Positions 9,063 to 18,392 of a stretch of DNA of 64,000 nucleotides are shown piece after piece. The notes under the pieces were generated by a model. The model ran no database searches and had not been told where the DNA came from. It saw nothing but the letters and a program-made list of their open reading frames with translations. The first letter of the stretch is position 1. Each line of letters starts with the position of its first letter. Both the position numbers and the translations under genes were made by a program. The stretch spans positions 273,044-337,043 of the forward strand of contig NZ_RDQM01000001.1 of NCBI RefSeq assembly GCF_003703475.1, written 5' to 3'. The stretch is from Allofranklinella schreckenbergeri. GTDB taxonomy: Bacteria > Pseudomonadota > Gammaproteobacteria > Burkholderiales > Burkholderiaceae_C.

Positions 9063-9836
9063 TCAGCCCGCTGCTGCCACGATGGCCAAAAAGTCCGCCG
9101 CCTTGAGCGCTGCACCGCCAATCAAGCCACCGTCGATATCGGGCTGCGCCAGCAGCTCTGCGGCATTGCCTGGATTCATGCTGCCGCCGTAGAGAATGCG
9201 CACCTGCGCAGCCTTCTCGCCCAACACGGCGCGCAACTGGCCGCGCAGCGCTGCATGCACTTCTTGCGCCTGCTCCGGCGTGGCCGTGCGGCCCGTGCCA
9301 ATGGCCCAAACGGGCTCATAGGCAAGCACTACGCGGCTGGCATCGAGCTCCGGCACAGCCAATACGGCTTGCAACTGGCGCTCGACCACAGCCAATGCCT
9401 GGCCAGCGTCGCGCTCAGGCAAGGTTTCACCCAGGCACACAATGGGGGTCATGCCCGCCTTCTGGGCGGCAAGGGCTTTTTGCGCCACGGCAGCATCGCT
9501 CTCACCTTGGTATTTGCGACGCTCGGAATGGCCCACGATGACGTAGGCCACGCCAAACTCCTGGAGCATGGCGGACGAAACGTCGCCCGTGAAGGCGCCG
9601 CTCGCATGTGCGGAAACATCCTGCGCGCCCAAGCACAACAGCGCCTGCCCATCGGCGCGGCGGCTGCGATCCTGCCAGTCCTGCACCTGCACCAAGTATG
9701 GGAACGGCGGGCAAACCGCCACATCGCATTGCGGCGGCTGGGCCTGCAAACCGGCCAGCACTTCGTCCAGCAAGCGTTTGTTGGCATCCAAGCTGCCATT
9801 CATCTTCCAGTTGCCTGCGACCAATTTGCGGGCCAT
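9063..9836 (-). CDS. tpiA: Triose-phosphate isomerase
   Basis: Interconverts dihydroxyacetone phosphate and glyceraldehyde 3-phosphate. The 257-residue TIM barrel carries the three catalytic residues in their usual contexts: Lys11 in GNWKMNG, His103 in [12 protein letters not shown] and Glu174 in [14 protein letters not shown]. The phosphate loop [10 protein letters not shown] and GGLIGGAAL are intact. It lies between pnp and secG on the minus strand. In many Burkholderiales secG is followed by a tRNA-Leu and the nuo operon, which are absent here. Confidence 0.97.
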   Translation of the reverse strand: MARKLVAGNWKMNGSLDANKRLLDEVLAGLQAQPPQCDVAVCPPFPYLVQVQDWQDRSRRADGQALLCLGAQDVSAHASGAFTGDVSSAMLQEFGVAYVIVGHSERRKYQGESDAAVAQKALAAQKAGMTPIVCLGETLPERDAGQALAVVERQLQAVLAVPELDASRVVLAYEPVWAIGTGRTATPEQAQEVHAALRGQLRAVLGEKAAQVRILYGGSMNPGNAAELLAQPDIDGGLIGGAALKAADFLAIVAAAG

Positions 9837-9884
9837 GGTTTGCCTTTCTTGCGAATGCTGTTGCGATTAGGGAAAGATGAGAAG

Positions 9885-9920
9885 CGCCAAGCACAGCCGC
9901 CCAAGCGGGCTGCCTTGGCG
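9885..9920 (-). terminator. GC-rich hairpin between pnp and tpiA
   Basis: On the minus strand CGCCAAG-GCAGCC pairs with GGCTGT-GCTTGGCG across a small loop. The run after it (CTTCTC) is a poor T-tract, so it may be an attenuator, processing site or 3' stabiliser for pnp mRNA and not a full terminator. Confidence 0.4.
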
Positions 9921-9930
9921 CGGCCGGGGA

Positions 9931-12186
9931 TCAAGCCTGGGAGTCGGCGCTGCCGTCCACACGAGGCGGCTCGCCCCGCTCAGCGCGTTCGCCGCGCTCG
10001 GGCCGTTCTGCACGTTCGCCGCGTTCCTGGCGCTCGCCCCTCTCGGCCCGCTCGGCCCGCTGTTCTGAACGCTCTGCCCGCTCGGCACGCTCAGGCCGTT
10101 CCAGCAAAGCCTTCATCGAGAGCTTGATGCGGCCCTTGTCATCGGTCTCCAGCACCTTCACGCGCACGACCTGCCCTTCTTGCAGGTAATCGCTGACTTT
10201 CTCCACACGCTCATGGGCGATTTGACTGATGTGCAGCAGACCATCCTTGCCGGGCAAGATGTTGATGAGCGCGCCAAAGTCGAGGATTTTGGTCACCGGC
10301 CCTTCATAGATCTGGCCAACTTCAGCTTCAGCCGTGATTTCTTCGATTCGGCGTTTGGCTTCATCAGCGCGTGCCGCCTCAACCGCAGCGATGGTGATGG
10401 TGCCGTCTTCGGCGATATCGATGGTGGTGCCGGTTTCTTCCGTCAACTGGCGGATGGTGGCACCGCCCTTGCCGATTACGTCGCGGATTTTCTCGGGATT
10501 GATCTTGAGCGTATAGAGCTTGGGCGCCCAGGCGGAAACATCGGCCTTGGCCTCACCCATGGATTCACGCATCTTGCCCAGGATGTGCAGGCGCGCTTCT
10601 TGCGCTTGCGCCAGGGCCACTTGCATGATTTCACGCGTAATGCCTTGAATCTTGATATCCATCTGCAAGGCCGTGATACCTGCGGTGGTGCCTGCAACCT
10701 TGAAATCCATATCGCCCAGGTGATCCTCATCGCCCAGGATGTCGGTCAGCACGGCAAAACGGGTGTCGTCTTTGATCAGGCCCATGGCGATACCAGCCAC
10801 ATGGGCTTTGAGCGGCACGCCCGCATCCATCAAGGAGAGGCAGCCGCCGCACACGGAGGCCATGGAGGATGAGCCGTTGGACTCGGTGATTTCCGACACC
10901 ACGCGCATGACGTAGGGGAACTCATCGCGCGAGGGCAGCACGGCTTCCAGCGCGCGCTTGGCCAGGCGACCATGACCAATTTCGCGGCGCTTGGTCGAAC
11001 CCATGCGCCCCGCCTCGCCTGTCGCAAACGGCGGCATGTTGTAGTGGAGCATGAAGCGCTCTTCGTACTCGCCGGCCAGGGCGTCGATGCGCTGGGCGTC
11101 GCGGTCCGTGCCCAGCGTGGTTACGACCAAAGCCTGCGTTTCGCCACGCGTAAACAGGCTGGAGCCGTGCGCACGCGGCAGCACGCTGTTGCGGATTTCA
11201 ATGGGACGCACCGTGCGCGTATCACGCCCGTCGATGCGCGGCTCGCCATTGAGGATTTGGCCGCGCACGATAGCCGCTTCCATATCAAAAAGAATGTTAT
11301 CGACGTGGACTTCGTCGAACTCCACACCTTCAGCACCCAAGGCTTCTTTCACTTGCGCATAAACGGCGCGCGTGGCCTGCACACGCTCTTGTTTGGAGCG
11401 GATTTGGTAGGCTGCACGCAGACCTTCGCCGCCCAGCTCGCCCACCTTGGCGATGAAGGCGTGGTCTTTTTCCGGCGCCTGCCAATCCCAGACGGGCTTG
11501 CCGGCATCGCGGATCAGCTCGTGAATGGCTTCGATAGCGACCTTGCCTTGCTCATGACCAAACACCACGGCGCCCAGCATCACGTCTTCGCTGAGCTGAT
11601 CGGCTTCCGATTCCACCATCAGCACAGCGCTTTCCGTGCCGGCCACAACCAGATCCAGGCGGCTGTTCTTGCGCGCCGTCTTGCCCGGGTTGAGCACGTA
11701 CTGGCCGTTGATATAGCCCACGCGCGCTGCACCAATGGGGCCATTGAAAGGAATGCCCGAAATACCCAGCGCCGCGCTCACGGCGATCATGGCCGCAATG
11801 TCGGCATCCACCTCCGGATTCAGCGACAGCGTGTGCACGACCACATGCACCTCGTTGTAGAACCCTTCGGGAAACAGCGGACGGATAGGGCGGTCGATCA
11901 GGCGGGAGGTCAAGGTCTCCAACTCGCTGGGCTTGGCCTCGCGTTTGAAAAAGCTGCCGGGGATCTTGCCTGCGGCATAGGTTTTTTCGATGTAATCCAC
12001 CGTCAGTGGGAAGAAATCCTGCCCGGGTTTGGCTTGCTTGCTGGCCACCACTGTGGCCAACACCACGGTGTCCTCGATATTGACCAGCACCGCGCCTGTG
12101 GCCTGGCGGGCGATCTCACCCGTCTCCATGACGACCTTGTGGTCGCCCCATTGAAATTCCTTAACGACTTTATTGAAGATAGACAT
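9931..12186 (-). CDS. pnp: Polyribonucleotide nucleotidyltransferase (PNPase) with Arg/Glu-rich tail
   Basis: Phosphorolytic 3'-5' exoribonuclease. The 751-residue protein has two RNase PH domains (about 1-230 and 310-540), a KH domain ([25 protein letters not shown]) and an S1 domain ([20 protein letters not shown]). After the S1 domain a tail of about 55 residues consists almost only of ER, AER and GER units ([13 protein letters not shown]), longer than in enteric PNPase. ATG 12186 was chosen because AAAGGA stands upstream. A 20-bp hairpin lies in its leader, as in the RNase III-autoregulated enteric pnp. rpsO lies upstream on the same strand. Confidence 0.96.
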   Translation of the reverse strand: MSIFNKVVKEFQWGDHKVVMETGEIARQATGAVLVNIEDTVVLATVVASKQAKPGQDFFPLTVDYIEKTYAAGKIPGSFFKREAKPSELETLTSRLIDRPIRPLFPEGFYNEVHVVVHTLSLNPEVDADIAAMIAVSAALGISGIPFNGPIGAARVGYINGQYVLNPGKTARKNSRLDLVVAGTESAVLMVESEADQLSEDVMLGAVVFGHEQGKVAIEAIHELIRDAGKPVWDWQAPEKDHAFIAKVGELGGEGLRAAYQIRSKQERVQATRAVYAQVKEALGAEGVEFDEVHVDNILFDMEAAIVRGQILNGEPRIDGRDTRTVRPIEIRNSVLPRAHGSSLFTRGETQALVVTTLGTDRDAQRIDALAGEYEERFMLHYNMPPFATGEAGRMGSTKRREIGHGRLAKRALEAVLPSRDEFPYVMRVVSEITESNGSSSMASVCGGCLSLMDAGVPLKAHVAGIAMGLIKDDTRFAVLTDILGDEDHLGDMDFKVAGTTAGITALQMDIKIQGITREIMQVALAQAQEARLHILGKMRESMGEAKADVSAWAPKLYTLKINPEKIRDVIGKGGATIRQLTEETGTTIDIAEDGTITIAAVEAARADEAKRRIEEITAEAEVGQIYEGPVTKILDFGALINILPGKDGLLHISQIAHERVEKVSDYLQEGQVVRVKVLETDDKGRIKLSMKALLERPERAERAERSEQRAERAERGERQERGERAERPERGERAERGEPPRVDGSADSQA

Positions 12187-12263
12187 ATTCGGTGTTCCTT
12201 TCACTCACATAAAACAGGGCGCGAAGCCTGCATCAAGCCGAGATTTGCAACAGAACACGATGC

Positions 12264-12314
12264 CATTCCAGCATGGCCTTGGTCGCATCAAACAACCAAG
12301 GGCATGTTGGAATG
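12264..12314 (-). promoter_or_regulatory. Long hairpin in the rpsO-pnp intergenic leader, probable RNase III site
   Basis: Arms 12264-12283 and 12295-12314 pair at 18 of 20 positions around an 11-nt loop, 78 nt upstream of the pnp start. In E. coli a long leader duplex is cut by RNase III and then PNPase represses its own mRNA; the position and length here fit this. The regulation itself is inferred. The rest of 12187-12489 shows no gene; a second GC-rich inverted repeat near 12400-12460 could end rpsO transcripts. Confidence 0.6.
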
Positions 12315-12489
12315 ACACAGCTTCGCTCTGCAACAAAACAACGGCACACACCCGCAACCCAATCTCACAACACGGCGTAACGCCTGCGCCAACATGCAAA
12401 ACGCCTGAGCGCCAGGAGCACCCCTTTACAGGGATACGCCCTTGGCAAACCCAGGCGCTTGCATTGTCATGCGCGCAGCTTCACGCAGC

Positions 12490-12756
12490 TTATTTACGCA
12501 GACCGAGCTTGGCGATCAAAGCGGTGTAACGGTCGGCATCCTTGCGCTTGAGGTAGTCCAGCAGCTTGCGGCGGCGGCTGACCATACGCAGCAGGCCACG
12601 GCGGCCGTGGTGGTCCTTGGCGTGTTGCTTGAAGTGGGGGGTGAGTTCGTTGATGCGCGCAGTGAGCAAAGCCACCTGCACTTCAGGGCTGCCTGTGTCG
12701 TTGGCGGCACGGGCGTTGTTCTTGATGACCTCTGCTTTAGCGGTCGATGTAATCAT
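12490..12756 (-). CDS. rpsO: 30S ribosomal protein S15
   Basis: Primary 16S rRNA-binding protein of the small-subunit platform. The 88-residue protein shows [24 protein letters not shown] and [21 protein letters not shown], the family signatures, with the usual length. The ATG at 12756 gives the standard N-terminus [11 protein letters not shown], with AGGA upstream; the longer frame adds 14 unrelated residues. It precedes pnp as in most proteobacteria. Confidence 0.97.
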   Translation of the reverse strand: MITSTAKAEVIKNNARAANDTGSPEVQVALLTARINELTPHFKQHAKDHHGRRGLLRMVSRRRKLLDYLKRKDADRYTALIAKLGLRK

Positions 12757-12865
12757 GATGAGAGCTTCCTGGATAAGACTGCGCCCGCCATGAATCACTC
12801 ACGAATAGGCGCATCGTTGCACATGCGCCGCAACTGGAAAGGGTCGCGGCGTGAAAAACGGCGGA

Positions 12866-14698
12866 TTATAGCTTGAATGCGTTGCCGTACCGCCCGCCAT
12901 CCGCCTCCAAGGCAGGTAGCGCCGCACTGCCCGCAGGCACGAAGAGCACGATGGCTTCATCGCCCGTCGGGCGCTCCACACGGGCCAACGGCCGCCAGCC
13001 CGCCGCCTGTAAAGCAGGCTGCACCGCAGACAGTCGCGCAGCCGCCACCATGCTCCAGCGGCAGGCTTGCTGTGCCTTCTCACCTGCTGCCACGCCCTGT
13101 TGAGGCAACGCCAGCAAGGGCCAGGCGGCCTGCATCTTGAATGCCGCCAACTGCGCGCGCGAAAGGCCATACGGCCAAATGCAATCGCCCCGGGCCAGGC
13201 TTTGGGCCGTGGCTGGCGCATCCAAACCTTCGGGCAGGTGCGCGCGCATTTTTTCAATCTGCGGCTGATAGCTGCGGCCGTAATCGAGCATGGGCAGCCA
13301 CAGCGTCATCACCAGCACCAGGCACCAAGTTGCGCCCCCTGCGGGCAGCACCAGGCTTTTCCACAGCGCGGCGCGGTGCCGCCCCGTACGCCATACCACC
13401 ACCGCCAGCCAAACCAGCGTCGCCAGCAAGGCCAACGCCAGCAACCAGGGGGAGAACACGGGCACGTACTCGGGCGCCAGCTTGGCCACATTGGCGGCGG
13501 GCTTGGCAGGAAAGCCCGTTTGCGTGGCCATCCAGATCACCCAGATGGCCAGCCCGCACGCGGTAAAAAACAGCATCGTGAACCAATCGATGAGCGAGGA
13601 CACCGTGCGCCGCATGGTCGGCAGCGCAAACGCCGCCAGCGTCGCCGCCATGGGCAGGCTTAAAAACAGCATGCGGTCGCGCGCGGCCCCTGCGGCGCAC
13701 AGCGCCCAGGCCAGCGTCACCAACAAAAAAACCAGCGGCAAGGCCAAATGCCAGCTCGGCTTGCGCGTGAAAACATGCTTGCGCCAGCGGTACAGCGCCC
13801 AGCACACCAAGGGCCAGGCTGGCCACCCGAACCAGATCAAAACGCGCGCCGTGCTTTGCCAATACGCCCTGTCAAACGCGGGCCACGCCAGAGGCCAACC
13901 GGGCGTGGCGCCCTGCCACGCGGCGGCGGCCAATCCCGACAGCGCCAACAGCCCCAGCACAGGCAGCCAGCGCCGAGGCGGCTGGCGTTGCACCGCCAGC
14001 CACCCCAGCGCCAGCGTGGCACATACCGACAACATCCAGAAAAACGCCCCGCTCAACGCCAGCACGGCCGCGCCCAAAGCGCCCACTGCATAGGCCCCTG
14101 CGCCGCGCTGGTGGGCGGCCAGCGCCAGAAAAACCGCACTGCCGCCAAACAGTTGCACCACGCTGGCCGTCGTCTCATGCGAAAACTGCACCAGGCCAAA
14201 ACACGCCACCAGCGCCAGCACGCTGCCATCGGCAATGGCGCGGGCGTAATCCACAGGATGCGCCTCGCCCCCGAAGGCAAATGGCACGGGCTGCGCTTGC
14301 GGGCGGCGGGCCAGGGCGTACGTGGCGTGCCAGGTCGCCGCAAAGCCCAGCCACATCAAGGCCATGAAGGGCAGGCGCACAACGAGTTGCGGATCGGCCC
14401 AGGCCGGGCTTAGCAGCAAGGCCCACGCCCCCAGCCATACGGGCAACAAAGCGCCTGCTGGCTCCAACGCCTGGCCGAGCAACTGCGGCTCCAGCCAGCT
14501 TGTATGGCCTTGCGCCAGGGCTTGCATGTAGCCATAGGCCGCCATGTCCTCGCTTTTCCAGGGGTGGCGCCCCAGAAAGCCTGCACAGACATAAACCAGA
14601 ACCAGCCCCCACAAGGCCGGGCGCGGGAGCGTGCGCACGGCGTTTTGGCTGACGATGGCGGGGGATGGGCGGCGCGGGGCGTTCACGGCGATCAGCAA
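12866..14698 (-). CDS. ArnT-like multi-spanning membrane protein, putative lipid-linked sugar glycosyltransferase
   Basis: A 610-residue protein with about 10-12 hydrophobic segments in the first 450 residues and a soluble C-terminal periplasmic-type domain (about 460-610). The motif GRHPWKSEDMAAYGYMQAL after the first membrane helix resembles the acidic first periplasmic loop of ArnT/PMT-like (GT-C) transferases, which move sugars from polyprenyl phosphate. Substrate and acceptor cannot be told. The frame opens with TTG at 14698 and has no clear ribosome-binding site; a GTG four codons later is an alternative. It is isolated between rpsO and the IS element. Confidence 0.6.
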   Translation of the reverse strand: MLIAVNAPRRPSPAIVSQNAVRTLPRPALWGLVLVYVCAGFLGRHPWKSEDMAAYGYMQALAQGHTSWLEPQLLGQALEPAGALLPVWLGAWALLLSPAWADPQLVVRLPFMALMWLGFAATWHATYALARRPQAQPVPFAFGGEAHPVDYARAIADGSVLALVACFGLVQFSHETTASVVQLFGGSAVFLALAAHQRGAGAYAVGALGAAVLALSGAFFWMLSVCATLALGWLAVQRQPPRRWLPVLGLLALSGLAAAAWQGATPGWPLAWPAFDRAYWQSTARVLIWFGWPAWPLVCWALYRWRKHVFTRKPSWHLALPLVFLLVTLAWALCAAGAARDRMLFLSLPMAATLAAFALPTMRRTVSSLIDWFTMLFFTACGLAIWVIWMATQTGFPAKPAANVAKLAPEYVPVFSPWLLALALLATLVWLAVVVWRTGRHRAALWKSLVLPAGGATWCLVLVMTLWLPMLDYGRSYQPQIEKMRAHLPEGLDAPATAQSLARGDCIWPYGLSRAQLAAFKMQAAWPLLALPQQGVAAGEKAQQACRWSMVAAARLSAVQPALQAAGWRPLARVERPTGDEAIVLFVPAGSAALPALEADGGRYGNAFKL

Positions 14699-14815
14699 TG
14701 CAAAGGGGCGGGAGAAAAGAAAGCGGGCGATTATGGACTGGTGTTCGCACCGCAGCGGGAGCGCTTTTAGAGCCCTGCTTCAACCGCCGCCCCGGGCCAT
14801 CAGGAAAAAAGAATT

Positions 14816-14890
14816 TATAAATCAATAGAAAAATAATTTATTTACTATCATGCCAAAATAACATGATTTTATTTCCTATTGATTGATAAT
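14816..14890 (+). repeat. AT-rich palindromic intergenic repeat, copy E (forward core)
   Basis: Arms AAATCAATAGAAAAATAA and TTATTTCCTATTGATTG surround the core ATCATGCCAAAATAAC. The arms carry the variant CAATAG matched by CTATTG, as in copy H. It lies upstream of the ArnT-like gene, not next to a stop codon. Confidence 0.8.
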
Positions 14891-14973
14891 TTTTATCCAT
14901 CGAGCGCAACACATGCGCAGCATGCCTTAGAACCTGTTCAAAATCTTTTTGCCAATTTGTTTATGCTCGTTGC

Positions 14974-15327
14974 ATGAGAGCGAAATACCCAAGCGACATC
15001 AGCCCAGAGCAATTTGAGCATGTGCGCCCTTTGCTGGAGAGCGCGCGCAAAAGCACCCGCCCGCGCACGGTGGATCTGTATGAGGTGTTCTGCGCCGTGC
15101 TGTACCTGCTGCGCACAGGTTGCCAATGGAGAGCTCTGCCGAGTGACTTTCCCAAATGGCGCACCGTACACGCCTACTTCCAGATCTGGAGCCAGCCCAA
15201 TGAACAAGGCACCAGCTTGCTGCAGCAGGCTTTAAAAAAATCAAGTTGGCGCGGCCCGCGAGAAACAGGCGCGCAACGCATGCAGCGCCTTCTTGATCGT
15301 GGACGCACAGAGCGTCAAGGGCAGTGA
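14974..15327 (+). CDS. IS5-family transposase, first frame
   Basis: N-terminal part of the transposase, with the DUF4096-type DNA-binding region: [17 protein letters not shown], then [23 protein letters not shown] and [14 protein letters not shown]. The frame matches the family up to the A7 run at 15234-15240 (QQALKK); beyond that it reads out of frame. The catalytic domain continues in another frame, reachable by a +1 shift or by loss of one A through polymerase slippage. Confidence 0.85.
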   Translation: MRAKYPSDISPEQFEHVRPLLESARKSTRPRTVDLYEVFCAVLYLLRTGCQWRALPSDFPKWRTVHAYFQIWSQPNEQGTSLLQQALKKSSWRGPRETGAQRMQRLLDRGRTERQGQ

Positions 15328-15769
15328 CACCGCCCGCCACAAAGGCTATGACGCAGGCAAGAAAGTCTCGGGTATCAAACGTCACATCGCGGTCGATACC
15401 CAAGGTCTGCCTCACGCCATTGCTGTGACCACAGCCAATGTGACGGATCGCCAAGGCGCGCTACAGGCGCTCATGCGTTGTAGCCCCGCACTCAAGCGCG
15501 TACAAAGTTTGCTGTGTGACAGTGGCTACGTGGGCAAGCCTTTTGCACAGGGCGTGCAAGCCATTTTGGGAGCGCACGTCAATGTGCAGATTGCCAAGCG
15601 CAGCCAGTTGCACACCTTCAAGGTGATGCCCAAGCGCTGGGTTGTGGAGCGCAGCTTTGCCTGGCTGGACAAGAACAGACGCTTGTGGAAGAACTGCGAG
15701 CGCCTGCTCAATACCAGCTTGCAGTTCATCCACTTGGCTTTCCTGGCGCTTATCCTAAAAAGATTTTGA
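15293..15769 (+). CDS. IS5-family transposase, second frame (DDE catalytic part)
   Basis: Carries the DDE residues: Asp in [11 protein letters not shown], Asp in [12 protein letters not shown], Glu in [17 protein letters not shown]. The family-like reading actually starts at about 15236, right after a TAA at 15233 ([16 protein letters not shown], then [10 protein letters not shown]), so it is made as a fusion with the first frame and not from its own start. Direct in-frame fusion would need six A in the run instead of seven. It may be active through slippage or may be a one-base-shifted remnant. Confidence 0.8.
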   Translation: MIVDAQSVKGSDTARHKGYDAGKKVSGIKRHIAVDTQGLPHAIAVTTANVTDRQGALQALMRCSPALKRVQSLLCDSGYVGKPFAQGVQAILGAHVNVQIAKRSQLHTFKVMPKRWVVERSFAWLDKNRRLWKNCERLLNTSLQFIHLAFLALILKRF

Positions 15770-15780
15770 ACAGGCTCTTA

Positions 15781-16046
15781 GAGCGTGTTATGCACTTTGC
15801 GCTCCCCCGCGCTGGCCCCAAAACCGTGTAATCGCAAGGCGGCGCGCCGCCAAGGCTGGCTGCCTTGGTAAGCGGGCCAACGCGGCGAGTGCATGGTTTT
15901 GGGGCCAGCCCGAAGGGAGAGCGCCCCAGCATGCGCATTGCGGCGTTGCCGTCCCCTTGCAGCCCGCCAGGCTGCGGCGGGGACGGCGCCTTGCACTGCA
16001 CACGCCGGGGCGCTCTCGCGGGGGGCGAAAAGTGCATAACACGCTC
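15781..16046. mobile_element. MITE-like element, 266 bp, GC-rich interior
   Basis: Ends are inverted repeats: GAGCGTGTTATGCACTTT is perfect on both sides, and similarity continues imperfectly to about 30 bp. An internal inverted pair of GCTGGCCCCAAAACC and GGTTTTGGGGCCAGC is also present. No transposase frame exists inside. Flanks are TTA on the left and TAA on the right. The right end supplies the last G of the TAG stop of the histidine phosphatase gene. Ends are similar to, but distinct from, the IS next to it. Confidence 0.7.
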
Positions 16047-16771
16047 TAAATAGCTTGCCCCGCCACGAGCGCCGCTTGCTCGCCCGATGCGGCATGGCGC
16101 GGCGGCGTTGGCAGGGCCTGCAAATGCCCTACATCGCCCCAGGCCAGCAGGCGCAGATGCTGGGGCGTCCACAGCATGCGGTGGATGGAGGTGTTGTCGA
16201 TCGCCCACGTGCGCGGGGCATCCAAGGGCAAGCCCGTCGCCTGGCGATACAGCGTATCGAGCACGCCGCCGTGGCTGACGATGGCGATGTGCCCGCCCAG
16301 GTGCGCGGCGGCCAGGGTGGCGATGGCAGCCAGCACACGCGCCTGCAATTGCAGCAGGCTTTCACCCTCGGGCGGCTGGTAGTGCGGATCGCGGGCGTGA
16401 AAGGCCTGGGCCTGCTCCGGCGCTTGCGTGCGCAGGGCCTCCAGCGTCAGGCCTTGCCAGCGGCCAAAGTGGCGCTCGCGCAGGCCTGCATGGGCCTGCA
16501 AAGGCTTGTGGCTGCGCTGGTGCAGCGCCTGGGCGGTTTGCCACGCGCGGGCCAGGTCGCTGCTGTAGATGGCGTCGATATCGCTGTCGGCCAGCGCCTG
16601 GGCCATGCACTGGGCCTGGGCCAGGCCCTGGGGGTTGAGCGGCACATCGGTATGGCCCTGGATGCGCCGATCCTGGTTCCACGCCGTTTCGCCGTGGCGG
16701 ATGAGGGTCAGGCGGGTGCTGGCGTGCGGGGCGGGCACGACGTGGGCATGCGATACATCTTGGGTGGGCAT
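16046..16771 (-). CDS. Histidine phosphatase (phosphoglycerate-mutase-like) family protein
   Basis: A 241-residue branch-1 histidine phosphatase. Visible: the phosphohistidine motif LIRHGETAWN, Arg in IYSSDLARAWQTA, the acid region LRERHFGRWQGLT and the second catalytic His in IVSHGGVLDTLYR. Such proteins are often named GpmB or CobC; the true substrate is open. No cobalamin genes are nearby. ATG 16771 was chosen; the longer frame adds 39 residues lacking family similarity. The TAG stop is completed by the adjacent MITE-like element, so an insertion altered the gene's 3' end. Confidence 0.85.
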   Translation of the reverse strand: MPTQDVSHAHVVPAPHASTRLTLIRHGETAWNQDRRIQGHTDVPLNPQGLAQAQCMAQALADSDIDAIYSSDLARAWQTAQALHQRSHKPLQAHAGLRERHFGRWQGLTLEALRTQAPEQAQAFHARDPHYQPPEGESLLQLQARVLAAIATLAAAHLGGHIAIVSHGGVLDTLYRQATGLPLDAPRTWAIDNTSIHRMLWTPQHLRLLAWGDVGHLQALPTPPRHAASGEQAALVAGQAI

Positions 16772-16957
16772 GGGGTGTGATGAGAGAGCAAGCAAAGAGC
16801 AATGGCAAGAGCCATCAAAGGCAGCACCATAGCGACACGAAGAAAAGGCACTGTGCCAGAACCGCGCTGGCGGGCGGCGCAGCTTCACCGATAATCCTCG
16901 GCTTTGCCAGCGCGCGCTGGCGGCAGGCCCGCCGCTGTGGATCGCTCCAAAAATTCC

Positions 16958-17046
16958 ATTTCAAAAAAATAAAAAAAAGAAAAAATACACCCGTTTCGGC
17001 ATGACTGCATTAAAGCGGGTTTTCTTGAGATTTCCCTTGATTTGAA
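16958..17046 (-). repeat. AT-rich palindromic intergenic repeat, copy F (reverse core, degenerate)
   Basis: On the minus strand the core reads GTCATGCCGAAACGGG. One arm has become an A-rich run (16961-16985); the other, TTTCCCTTGATTTGAAA, is intact. It occupies the divergent gap just upstream of the TRAP permease gene. Apart from it, 16772-17064 shows no gene. Confidence 0.7.
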
Positions 17047-17064
17047 AGATAAAGCAGAACCGCC

Positions 17065-18339
17065 ATGTCCCAATTGATGATCGTTTCGATGCTGATCTTC
17101 TTTGCCTTGTCGCTGCCTGTGGCGGTGGCCATTGGTTTGGCGAGCCTGACGGGGATTGCATTCGCAGGCATCAACTGGCTGGTGTTTCCGCAGCAAATTT
17201 TTGCCGCGCTGGACAAGTTCCCGCTCATGGCCATCCCCTTTTTCATCCTGGCCGGGCATTTGATGGAGGCGGGCGGCATCTCTCAGCGCATGGTGGATTT
17301 CGCCAAAAGCCTGGTGGGCGGCATCCAGGGCGGCCTGGCCATGACCTGCGTGCTCACCTGCATGATTTTTGCGGCCGTGGCCGGCTCCAGCGTGGCAACG
17401 ACCTTTGCGGTCGGCGCCATCCTCATCCCGGCGATGGTGCGCCACGGCTACCCCACGCCGTTTGCCGCCTCGCTGCAAGCCACGGGCGCCGAGCTGGGCG
17501 TCATCATTCCGCCGTCCGTGCCGATGATTTTGTATGCCGTCTCGACCGAGACATCCACCGGCGAGGTGTTCATCGGCGGCATCCTGCCGGGCCTGCTCAT
17601 CAGCGGCGCCTTGATGCTGTATGTGTGGCTGTACGCCCGCCGGCACGGGCTGGGCCAGCGCGATGGCGAAGATCGCCTGCCCGTGCTGAAAGCGCTGGCG
17701 CGCTCCTGGCTGGCGCTGTTGATGCCCATCATCATCCTGGGTGGCATTTATGGCGGTGTTTTCACGCCGACGGAGGCCTCCGTCGTCGCCGTGGTGTATG
17801 CGCTGGCGCTGAGCCTGTTCGTGTACCGCACGCTGCGCTGGCGCGCGCTGGGGCAGGTATTCCACCGCGCGGTGGTGGGCACGGCCATCATCATGTTCAT
17901 CATCGCCAATGCGGGGGTGTTCAGCTTTTTGCTCAACCGCGCAGGCGTGCCCGATGCGCTGGGGCAGTGGCTGGGCAGCCTGTTCGAGAGCAAATACCTG
18001 TTTTTGCTGGGCTTGAACGTGGCGCTGCTGGTCATCGGCATGTTTATTGAGACTTCGGCCTCCATCGTCGTGCTGGCGCCGCTGTTGATGCCGGTAGCGC
18101 AGCAGTTCGGCATCGATCCGGTGCACTTTGGCATCATCATGATCGTCAACCTGGCGCTGGGCATGGTCACGCCGCCCATGGGGGTGAACCTGTTTGCCGC
18201 CTGTGCCATCGCGCGCATTTCGCTGGAGCAAATGGTGCGCCCGTTGCTGCCCTTCGTGGCGCTGGTGCTGGGCTGCCTGATGCTGATTACATACGTGCCC
18301 GCACTGTCGCTGCTGCTGCGCGACTGGGTGTATCGCTGA
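17065..18339 (+). CDS. dctM: TRAP transporter large permease, DctM type
   Basis: Large membrane subunit of a tripartite ATP-independent periplasmic importer, usually for carboxylates or related acids driven by a Na+ gradient. The 424-residue protein has about 12 membrane segments and clear DctM signatures: DKFPLMAIPFFILAGHLMEAGGI, then AVAGSSVATTFAVGAILIPAM, GVIIPPSVPMILY, GGVFTPTEASVVAVVYAL and GMVTPPMGVNLFAA. The small permease (DctQ) and binding protein (DctP) expected next to it are missing on both sides. Repeat copy F ends about 18 nt upstream of the ATG. Whether it works with distant partners is unknown. Confidence 0.93.
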   Translation: MSQLMIVSMLIFFALSLPVAVAIGLASLTGIAFAGINWLVFPQQIFAALDKFPLMAIPFFILAGHLMEAGGISQRMVDFAKSLVGGIQGGLAMTCVLTCMIFAAVAGSSVATTFAVGAILIPAMVRHGYPTPFAASLQATGAELGVIIPPSVPMILYAVSTETSTGEVFIGGILPGLLISGALMLYVWLYARRHGLGQRDGEDRLPVLKALARSWLALLMPIIILGGIYGGVFTPTEASVVAVVYALALSLFVYRTLRWRALGQVFHRAVVGTAIIMFIIANAGVFSFLLNRAGVPDALGQWLGSLFESKYLFLLGLNVALLVIGMFIETSASIVVLAPLLMPVAQQFGIDPVHFGIIMIVNLALGMVTPPMGVNLFAACAIARISLEQMVRPLLPFVALVLGCLMLITYVPALSLLLRDWVYR

Positions 18340-18392
18340 TTGGCCGCCCTGCTTTCCCCGTCTTTCGCCTGCCGCCCTCGCTGCCAGCCGCC

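Larger units (their letters stand above)
14930..15777 (+). mobile_element. IS5-family insertion sequence, 848 bp
   Basis: Terminal inverted repeats: left GAACCTGTTCAAAATCTTTTT and, read inward, right GAGCCTGTTCAAAATCTTTTT, 20 of 21 matching. TTA flanks both sides (14927-14929 and 15778-15780) as a 3-bp target duplication. It holds two overlapping transposase frames. Size, ends, DDE residues and duplication fit the IS427/IS1031 side of the IS5 family. Its right side directly abuts the MITE-like element at 15781. Confidence 0.9.
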
